A DNA stretch of 5,659 bases from Deltaproteobacteria bacterium. GTDB taxonomy: Bacteria > Desulfobacterota > Syntrophia > Syntrophales > UBA2210. This document shows, one piece after another, positions 1 to 4,932 of this stretch (position 1 is its first letter; each line of letters starts with the position of its first letter). The stretch lies in assembly GCA_016935875.1 (NCBI GenBank), contig JAFGQD010000024.1, forward strand, positions 1 to 5,659, read 5' to 3'. Under the pieces are notes generated by a model. The model made no database searches. It was not told the DNA's origin and saw only the letters and a list, made by a program, of their open reading frames with translations. Made by a program: the position numbers and the translations under genes.

Positions 1-72
1 ATAGTTAAGGACGCTCACAAGCAAGAACCGGAACCCGTGTTGTGCAACCAATTGAATTTATTTAACAGTTAA
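1..72 (+). CDS. Possible C-terminal end of an upstream gene with a QLNLF sliding-clamp-binding tail (partial)
   Basis: Frame 1 is open from the left edge to a TAA at 70-72 and would encode 23 residues ending in NQLNLFNS. QLNLF fits the pentapeptide by which bacterial proteins bind the DNA polymerase III beta clamp (consensus QL[S/D]LF); E. coli UmuC uses QLNLF itself. Such peptides often sit at the extreme C-terminus of Y-family translesion polymerases (DinB/UmuC type), and some other replication and repair proteins also carry one. The other two + frames close within the first 55 bases. The 5' part lies outside the window, so the protein cannot be named, and 23 open codons can arise by chance. 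The clamp-binding reading is an inference from one short motif. Confidence 0.35.
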   Translation: MVKDAHKQEPEPVLCNQLNLFNS

Positions 73-108
73 CCGGACACGCGTGATGGTGTTTATAGGT
101 TGGTTATG

Positions 109-126
109 ATTGACATTGAGATTGGG
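109..126 (+). repeat. Three imperfect tandem hexamers (ATTGAC, ATTGAG, ATTGGG)
   Basis: Three consecutive six-base units sharing ATTG lie upstream of the acyl-CoA synthetase promoter, about 24 bp before its -35 box. The first unit forms part of a second TTGACA (110-115), which has no convincing -10 partner at normal spacing: TTTACT at 135-140 would need a 19-bp spacer. The array could be an activator or repressor site, or simple low-complexity sequence. Nothing here identifies a binding protein. Confidence 0.25.
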
Positions 127-149
127 ACGGTTTCTTTACTGTTATTTTC

Positions 150-177
150 TTGACACCAATGAAAAGAACAATATACA
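150..177 (+). promoter_or_regulatory. Candidate sigma70-type promoter for the acyl-CoA synthetase / DUF2007 pair
   Basis: A perfect -35 hexamer TTGACA (150-155) is followed, after a 16-bp spacer, by TATACA (172-177), which matches four of six -10 consensus positions. Transcription would start near 184 and leave a leader of about 60 nt before the ATG at 244. The region is AT-rich and non-coding, which supports the call. No start site can be proven from sequence alone. Confidence 0.55.
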
Positions 178-243
178 AACGGTCGCAGTCCTCAATATCT
201 TTACTTGCGAACTGGCCGGATTTCTTAAATAAAAGGGGGATAT

Positions 244-1728
244 ATGACAGGAGCTTGCGATTTTGAAAGGATATTCAACCCCAAAAGCGTCGTTATCGTG
301 GGAGTCTCATCCAAGCCGGGATTTGGTTTCGGAAGGGGGATGTTCAATGCACTCATGGCGATGGGGTTCGCCGGAAGCATATATCCTGTGAGTCCTAAAG
401 GCGGGGAGATAGACGGCCTCAAGATATATGAAACCGTGGAAGAGATTCCGGGAGAGGTAGATTTTGCCGTAATCTCGATCGCCGCCCGGCATGTCCCGGA
501 GGCCTTAGAGGCGTGCAGAAAGAAGGGTGCGGCAGGCGCGGAGATTCTGTCCGCCGGTTTCAGTGAGACGGAGACACCGGAAGGGACTGCCCTGGAGGAA
601 GAGGTAAAACGGATAGCCGGAAAGGGCATCAGGGTTATCGGACCGAACTGCTTCGGGATCTATTGCCCTGAAAGTGGACTGACACTCATTCCGGGACCCG
701 ATCTTTCCAGAGAACCCGGCCCGGTTGCCTTTCTGTCGCAGAGCGGCGGAATGTCAGTTGATTTTGCCCACATTGGTAAATGGATGGGGGTAAGATTCAG
801 CAAGGTTGTCAGCTTTGGGAACGGGGCTGACTTGAGAGAGTCCGAGCTTCTGAACTATCTGCTCGATGATCCCGATACCGGAGTGATAACCATGTATGTT
901 GAAGGGGTTGAAAATGGACGGGATTTCTTTTCCGCCCTTCGGAGAACGGCCGAACGTAAACCGGTGATCGTGTATAAAGGAGGCCTGTCTGATTCGGGGG
1001 GCAGGGCGGTTGCGAGTCACACCGCATCCATGGGAGGAAGCGGTGTAATATGGAGATCGGCACTTCGACAGTGCAACGCGGTTCAGGTGGGAGGCATCAT
1101 GGAGATGGCGCAAACCAGTCTGGCTTTTTCCCTCCTTCCTCATAAGATATACAAGGGAGTTTCCGTTATGGGGGGAGGTGGGGCTCTGGGTGTGAACGCG
1201 TGTGATGTCGCTGAGTCCCTTGGTCTGGAAATCCCCCGGCTGAAAGAGGAAATAGAAGCCCGGATCATTTCCATACTGCCCAGGCCGGGCTCCAGCGCGG
1301 GTAATCCCATAGATGTGGCGAATCCCTTCGTTTCCGCGCAGATACTGAAAGAAGTATTGCTTTTAGCAGCGGGTGATGAGAAGATTGATCTCCAGATAAT
1401 GATACAGTTGCTCTACCATTACAAGTCTCTTGCCGGAGGAATCGGAGCGGATTCCATCAGGGATGTATCACCCCACCATGAATTGGCACAGGGGGTACAA
1501 GAGGTTGTGGATACGACCGGTAAGCCGGTCATTGTGGTTTTACCGAACCTCAAACAGGAGATAGACTCCATGGATGTAGAGGAAGTTATGCGTGAGGCGA
1601 GGAAGGCGTTTCTGGATAGAGGCATCCCTGTCTTTGACGACATTTCGGATGCCCTGAAGGCGGTAAACCGTGTCTCGGATTACTGTAGAAAGAAGCATGG
1701 GACTCCACTGAGAAAGGCGGCATCGTAG
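244..1728 (+). CDS. NDP-forming acyl-CoA synthetase, alpha-type (CoA-binding plus ligase domains)
   Basis: This 494-residue protein matches the alpha part of ADP-forming acetyl/acyl-CoA synthetases, cytoplasmic enzymes that interconvert acyl-CoA + ADP + Pi and acid + CoA + ATP. Residues about 5-140 form a Rossmann-type CoA-binding domain (SVVIVGVSS at 15-23, GPNCFG at 133-138). A succinyl-CoA-ligase-like domain follows, with SQSGG at 165-169, FGNGADL at 191-197 and LLDDPDTGVITMYVEG at 206-221. In RAVASHTASMGG the His at 259 is in the place of the phosphorylated catalytic histidine. A third domain starts near 300, with a glycine-rich GGGGALG at 310-316. The ATP-grasp beta domain is absent: fused enzymes run to about 700 residues, so this protein needs a separate beta subunit, which is not in the window. 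An in-frame TAA at 226-228 makes ATG 244 the only start, preceded by AGGGGG. Substrate cannot be deduced; fatty or aromatic acids are possible. Confidence 0.88.
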   Translation: MTGACDFERIFNPKSVVIVGVSSKPGFGFGRGMFNALMAMGFAGSIYPVSPKGGEIDGLKIYETVEEIPGEVDFAVISIAARHVPEALEACRKKGAAGAEILSAGFSETETPEGTALEEEVKRIAGKGIRVIGPNCFGIYCPESGLTLIPGPDLSREPGPVAFLSQSGGMSVDFAHIGKWMGVRFSKVVSFGNGADLRESELLNYLLDDPDTGVITMYVEGVENGRDFFSALRRTAERKPVIVYKGGLSDSGGRAVASHTASMGGSGVIWRSALRQCNAVQVGGIMEMAQTSLAFSLLPHKIYKGVSVMGGGGALGVNACDVAESLGLEIPRLKEEIEARIISILPRPGSSAGNPIDVANPFVSAQILKEVLLLAAGDEKIDLQIMIQLLYHYKSLAGGIGADSIRDVSPHHELAQGVQEVVDTTGKPVIVVLPNLKQEIDSMDVEEVMREARKAFLDRGIPVFDDISDALKAVNRVSDYCRKKHGTPLRKAAS

Positions 1729-1729
1729 C

Positions 1730-1999
1730 GTGGAAGAAGAAAAATGGGAAGTTGCCCATGTTTCATCGGGAATGATAAATGCGAATATAGTGGCCGGAAG
1801 GCTCGAGACGGAGGGTATTCCTGTGAAACTCGGGTATGAGGCGGTGGGCGTCATCTATGCCCTTACGCTTGATGGCCTCGGCGCGGTAAAAATAATGGTG
1901 CCTTCAGGTTATCTGGAAAGGGCGCGCGAGGTGCTCGCGGAGTCCTATGAAGAACTGCTCGACGAGTCCTTTGATGATAATGATATGACAGACTCTTAG
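1730..1999 (+). CDS. DUF2007-family small protein
   Basis: This 89-residue protein resembles the DUF2007 family (putative signal-transducing proteins with a small alpha/beta, ferredoxin-like fold). The typical opening is visible: a beta strand WEVAHVSSG, a helix with the pattern NANIVAGRLETEGIPV (residues about 18-33), a second strand pair, then VKIMVPSGYLERAREVLAE (about 53-71). The tail (ELLDESFDDNDMTDS) is very acidic and probably disordered. The start is a GTG one base after the TAG of the acyl-CoA synthetase; GGCGG at 1716-1720 is a weak ribosome site, so translation is probably coupled to the upstream gene. The starting position fits the short N-terminus of the family. Biochemical function is unknown; co-transcription suggests, but does not show, a link to the synthetase. 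Confidence 0.75.
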   Translation: MEEEKWEVAHVSSGMINANIVAGRLETEGIPVKLGYEAVGVIYALTLDGLGAVKIMVPSGYLERAREVLAESYEELLDESFDDNDMTDS

Positions 2000-3024
2000 A
2001 GGTCGTCCAGGTAGCTTTCATAGATGCCGTCCAGCGGGGTTTTACAGGCGGGGCATCTCGATTCCCTCAGATCTATATGTCTCACATAAAATCCATATCT
2101 TTTTATCAGTACCCTTCCACAATGTGAGCAAAAGGTATTTTCTCCTTCATCGCCCGGGACATTTCCGGAGTATACGTATTTGAGGCCGGCCTCTTTTCCT
2201 ATCTCGGACGCCATGTGTATCGTTTCCAGAGGAGTCGGGGGAAGGTTTTCCAACCGGTATTGCGGGTGAAACCGGCTGATATGCCAGGGAGTTTCGGCAC
2301 CGAGTGAATGAATATACCGGGCGATATCACGCAGTTCTTCTCTGCTGTCATTCAGGGTCGGTATGATAAGGGTAGTTACCTCTACCCAGATGCCGAGATC
2401 CTTCATTCTTCTCAGACTGTCCAGAACCGGCTGGAGCTGGCCACCGCATTGCTTCTCATAGAATTCGTTGCGAAAGGATTTGAGATCGACATTCGCCGCA
2501 TCAAGGACGGGGGCGATCTCATGAAGTGCCTCTCCGGTCATAAAGCCGTTGGTAACAAAGATATTTTTGACGCCTTTTTTATGCGCCATCATCCCCGTAT
2601 CCAGAGCGTATTCAAGGAATATCGTGGGTTCGGTATACGTATATGCGATGGTTTTTGATCGTGTCCTCACCACCCGTGCTATGATTTCCTCCGGCATGGA
2701 ACTGTGTCCCCTAATCTTTCCATCGCTGTGCCGTATTTGTGATATATCGTAATTCTGGCAGAATTCGCATCGGAAATTGCACCCAACGGTGGCTATGGAG
2801 TAGGATTTAGAGCCCGGATATACATGAAACAGGGGTTTCTTTTCGATCGGGTCTATACTCTCAGCGATCGATATGCCGTGTACCAGTGTGTAGAGCGTCC
2901 CACTCCGATTTTCCCGAACCCCGCAGATGCCGGTTTTCGATGGGGCTATCCTGCATCTGTGGGCGCACAGATTACAGTTTACATAATCGTTATCGAGCTT
3001 TTCATAGAGGATTGCCTCTTTCAT
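1996..3024 (-). CDS. amrS: AmmeMemoRadiSam system radical SAM enzyme (AmrS-like)
   Basis: This 342-residue radical SAM protein is of the AmrS type (COG1180, related to pyruvate formate-lyase activating enzymes). It would bind a 4Fe-4S cluster and cleave S-adenosylmethionine to a 5'-deoxyadenosyl radical. The cluster motif is C82-x3-C86-x2-C89 (GCNFRCEFCQNYDIS); YTYTEP (128-133) follows. An N-terminal group C17, C20, C24, C34 and a C-terminal pair of CxxC motifs (C299/C302, C324/C327) are typical of the family and probably bind further metal. In other genomes AmrS is associated with Memo and AMMECR1 proteins; neither is in the window, and the substrate is not established. Start choice: ATG 3024 has AAGGAG nine bases upstream (3034-3039), overlaps the methyltransferase stop as ATGA, and gives the family N-terminus (MKEAILYEKL). 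The frame stays open upstream to 3246, but that part is inside the methyltransferase gene and unlike the family. Confidence 0.88.
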   Translation of the reverse strand: MKEAILYEKLDNDYVNCNLCAHRCRIAPSKTGICGVRENRSGTLYTLVHGISIAESIDPIEKKPLFHVYPGSKSYSIATVGCNFRCEFCQNYDISQIRHSDGKIRGHSSMPEEIIARVVRTRSKTIAYTYTEPTIFLEYALDTGMMAHKKGVKNIFVTNGFMTGEALHEIAPVLDAANVDLKSFRNEFYEKQCGGQLQPVLDSLRRMKDLGIWVEVTTLIIPTLNDSREELRDIARYIHSLGAETPWHISRFHPQYRLENLPPTPLETIHMASEIGKEAGLKYVYSGNVPGDEGENTFCSHCGRVLIKRYGFYVRHIDLRESRCPACKTPLDGIYESYLDDL

Positions 3025-3749
3025 CTGCCTGTTCTCCTTCTTGCGACGCCGGGCTCGGGATATCCGCCTTTCGCCTTTGCCTTCGATGCATTTCCAAGGG
3101 GATCCTGGACGGTTATGCGATTGTAGGTGACCGGGAAAGCAAGCCCGATAAATGAGCCGAAGGGATTCTTCATGACGGGAATCTTTTCTTCGATAGAAGA
3201 TATCGCTGGATGCCACTTTGATGAAAAAAAGATAACGCTGCCCCACTCTATGATGGTGTCCGGAAGCGCCAGTCTGATCAGGCGAATCAACTCGGGGATG
3301 CTTGAACGGTGTGCATTCCTATATAGTGTGACCTTCTCCATCCCATACGTTGAGGTCGAAGAAAACCTGTTTATTGTTCCGAAGAATATCCTGCCGCGGC
3401 ATACTCTGATGGCCTCGTTTATCGCGTTTTGGAGATTGCATGCCGAATCAGGGAAAATCAGTGTGACGATATCAAATTCATTATCGGAAAAGGGGAGGTC
3501 TTCATAATCACCAGGACAGAGTTCAGCTCTCTCTCCCAGGTTCTTTCTTGCCCGATCCAGCATGTGCTGTGATGGATCGACACCTGTTACATTGCACCCT
3601 TTTCCTCTGAAGAAACGAAAATGGTTCCCTGATCCGCAACCCACGTCGAGCAGTCGTTCTCCCTCGATGGGTTTTAAAAGACGCTGGATCAATTCCTTCT
3701 CGCGTCGGTCTCTGTAATATTGTAATGGAGATTGTAGTTCAGTCGACAT
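3021..3749 (-). CDS. Class I SAM-dependent methyltransferase (UbiE/Methyltransf_11-like)
   Basis: This 242-residue protein has the class I methyltransferase Rossmann fold. Motif I is LLDVGCGSGNH (33-43), the acidic residue after strand 2 is D58 in GVDPS, an LPFSDNEFDIV stretch (85-95) supports SAM binding, and the second half is a family-variable substrate region. The substrate is unknown; small molecules such as quinones, or a metabolite of the neighbouring pathway, are possible. The C-terminus is rich in Lys, Arg and Gly (KAKAKGGYPEPGVARRRTGR). ATG 3749 is preferred because GGAG lies at 3757-3760, seven bases upstream. A GTG at 3770 and ATG at 3764 are in frame but lack a well-placed ribosome site. 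It lies 52 bp after moaA, and its stop overlaps the AmrS-like start by ATGA, so it is probably the middle gene of an operon. Its last codons contain the ribosome site for the next gene. Confidence 0.85.
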   Translation of the reverse strand: MSTELQSPLQYYRDRREKELIQRLLKPIEGERLLDVGCGSGNHFRFFRGKGCNVTGVDPSQHMLDRARKNLGERAELCPGDYEDLPFSDNEFDIVTLIFPDSACNLQNAINEAIRVCRGRIFFGTINRFSSTSTYGMEKVTLYRNAHRSSIPELIRLIRLALPDTIIEWGSVIFFSSKWHPAISSIEEKIPVMKNPFGSFIGLAFPVTYNRITVQDPLGNASKAKAKGGYPEPGVARRRTGR

Positions 3750-3801
3750 CGGATTGCTCCACATTCTCACTAAAGCGCATTGCGTTTGCAGGTAGTCTCC
3801 C

Positions 3802-4797
3802 TTACCCGCCGATTGAAGCCATATTTGTCACGCACTTCCTTCTCTGGATCTGTTGGCAACCTGTCTTATAGCCGCTCGGTTTTCTGCTGATAAGATTCTC
3901 TATAAGGGCCCCCAGTTCGGAATTGCTGCATCCGGAACGCAGAGGTGTCTTAAGATCCACCGTCGGTTCGTCCGAGAGAAGACATGCCCGAAGGTGCCCG
4001 TCGGCAGTCAGGCGGAGTCTGTTGCAGGAACTGCAGAATTCGTGGCTCATGGCGCTGATAAAACCGATTTTCCCCAGTGCGTCCTTAACGGAGTACAGGC
4101 GCGCCGGACCATCTGCCCCCCCTGACCCCATGTATACACGTTCCAAAGGACTGAAGCTGTTGATACCTTTCAAGATCTCGTCATTGGAGAGATACCCCAG
4201 GCTGTTTTCCAGTGCTGAGTCACCCACCGGCATGAACTCAATGAATCGTATCTGGTAGGGCTTGTCTGTGGTGAGTTTCACGAAATCGATTATTTCGTCG
4301 TCGTTGAACCCTTTTATCGCCACCACATTGATCTTGATGGGTGCGAATCCTATGTCGAGAGCCTTGCGTATCCCACGGATCACCCTGCTGATATCTCCCC
4401 CCCTGGTTATATCTCTGTATTTGTCGGGGGAAAGTGTGTCAAGGCTTACATTTATCCTCTTTATACCCGCATCAAATATTTCTTCGGCATAGTCTTCCAG
4501 GAGTATCCCGTTTGTAGTCAGACTGACGTCCCGCAGTCCTTCCACTTTTTTGAGGGAAGAAAGAAAGTCTATGACTCCGCGCCGTACAAGGGGTTCGCCG
4601 CCAGTTACGCGGATCTTGATGACGCCGGTCTTTACAGCCGCCTCCGCGATCCTCAATATCTCTTCATATCTGAGGATATCTTCGTGGCCAATGAAGGATA
4701 CACCTTCCTTAGGCATACAGTATACACAGCGCAGGTTACACCTGTCGGTGATCGATATCCTCAGATAGTTAATCTCTCTGTTATATTTGTCTATCAT
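3802..4797 (-). CDS. moaA: GTP 3',8-cyclase MoaA (molybdenum cofactor biosynthesis)
   Basis: MoaA is a cytoplasmic radical SAM enzyme that converts GTP to 3',8-cyclo-GTP, the first step of molybdopterin synthesis, followed by MoaC. This 331-residue protein is full length for the family. The N-terminal 4Fe-4S motif is C20-x3-C24-x2-C27 in TDRCNLRCVYCMPKEG; GGEP is at 66-69; RFIEFMPVG is at 184-192. The second, substrate-binding cluster is C255-x2-C258-x13-C272 in FCSSCNRLRLTADGHLRACL. R13, R260 and R262 lie where GTP-contacting arginines are expected. The protein ends in IGG, and the terminal double glycine is a functional feature of MoaA. ATG 4797 yields the usual N-terminus (DYLRIS-like YLRISITDRC); the ribosome site is weak (GGA about nine bases upstream). 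No other moa, moe or mob gene is in the window, so the rest of the pathway must lie elsewhere. A 14-bp inverted repeat lies inside its 5' part. Confidence 0.95.
   Translation of the reverse strand: MIDKYNREINYLRISITDRCNLRCVYCMPKEGVSFIGHEDILRYEEILRIAEAAVKTGVIKIRVTGGEPLVRRGVIDFLSSLKKVEGLRDVSLTTNGILLEDYAEEIFDAGIKRINVSLDTLSPDKYRDITRGGDISRVIRGIRKALDIGFAPIKINVVAIKGFNDDEIIDFVKLTTDKPYQIRFIEFMPVGDSALENSLGYLSNDEILKGINSFSPLERVYMGSGGADGPARLYSVKDALGKIGFISAMSHEFCSSCNRLRLTADGHLRACLLSDEPTVDLKTPLRSGCSNSELGALIENLISRKPSGYKTGCQQIQRRKCVTNMASIGG
4667..4767. repeat. 14-bp perfect inverted repeat inside moaA, with a third partial copy
   Basis: On the plus strand TATCTGAGGATATC (4667-4680) is the exact reverse complement of GATATCCTCAGATA (4754-4767); 73 bp separate the arms. 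In the moaA mRNA the arms are about nt 31-44 and 118-131 of the coding region, and the loop covers the codons for the radical SAM cysteines. A third segment (minus strand TGAGGAT at 4655-4649) can pair with the downstream arm over seven bases (4677-4671), so two alternative stems compete. The arms encode YLRIS-like and EDILRY-like codons, so the repeat could simply reflect codon choice. Confidence 0.5.
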
Positions 4798-4932
4798 GTC
4801 CTATATCCAGGGTTGTGTGATACAAACAATACTTACTATCTTCAATCCCGCAAAAAGTCAAAGGAGGCTGTCTGCAGGTTTGTCAGATGTGAGGGCACTT
4901 CCTAACACAATCCCCCGGGCATGGCAAGATAT
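4798..4932. other. 135-bp gap between the DUF4139 gene and moaA
   Basis: No gene is supportable here on either strand. On the minus strand it holds a candidate promoter for moaA at 4833-4861. I see no GC-rich hairpin with a following T-run, so no terminator is called for the DUF4139 gene. A molybdenum cofactor riboswitch is a known element before moaA in some bacteria; I cannot recognise its conserved core here, and with a start near 4826 the leader would be only about 30 nt, too short for it. Confidence 0.5.
4833..4861 (-). promoter_or_regulatory. Candidate promoter for moaA and its operon
   Basis: On the minus strand TTGACT (4861-4856, five of six -35 consensus bases) is followed after a 17-bp spacer by TAGTAA (4838-4833, three of six -10 bases). 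Transcription would start near 4826, leaving about 29 nt before the moaA ATG. The weak -10 keeps confidence low. The alternative GATAGT needs a 15-bp spacer. Read-through from the DUF4139 gene also remains possible. Confidence 0.35.

Larger units (their letters stand above)
73..243. other. Non-coding leader region upstream of the acyl-CoA synthetase gene
   Basis: These 171 bases have no supportable gene. They contain the hexamer repeat at 109-126, the candidate promoter at 150-177 and a purine-rich ribosome binding site at 234-239 (AGGGGG, four bases before the ATG). I see no strong hairpin followed by a T-run, so no terminator is called for the possible upstream gene. The short palindrome TTAACAGTTAA at 62-72 overlaps that gene's stop and is too short to interpret. 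Confidence 0.6.

Noticed and set aside
1..55. Minus-strand open frame from a TTG at about 55 leaving the left edge
   Set aside because: Only 17 codons are visible, with a rare start codon and no ribosome binding site; the plus-strand reading with a QLNLF tail is better supported.
190..200. 11-mer CCTCAATATCT shared with 4651-4661
   Set aside because: An 11-base match in different contexts (leader and coding) is expected by chance in a window of this size.
225..629. Minus-strand 134-codon open frame opposite the acyl-CoA synthetase start
   Set aside because: Its Ser/Pro/Ile-rich translation is typical of the complement of a Gly-rich coding region; the plus strand has clear CoA-binding motifs.
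2308..2658. Plus-strand 116-codon open frame inside the AmrS-like gene
   Set aside because: It is antisense to a well-recognised radical SAM protein, its translation looks like no protein family, and it has no ribosome site that I can see.
3025..3246. 74-codon N-terminal extension of the AmrS-like gene
   Set aside because: The frame is open, but it lies wholly inside the methyltransferase gene, does not look like the AmrS family, and a good ribosome site plus ATGA overlap mark 3024 as the start.
3772..3787. Near-palindrome AAAGCGCATTGCGTTT between moaA and the methyltransferase gene
   Set aside because: The possible stem is three GC pairs with a three-base loop and a bulge, too weak for a terminator or a confident operator site.
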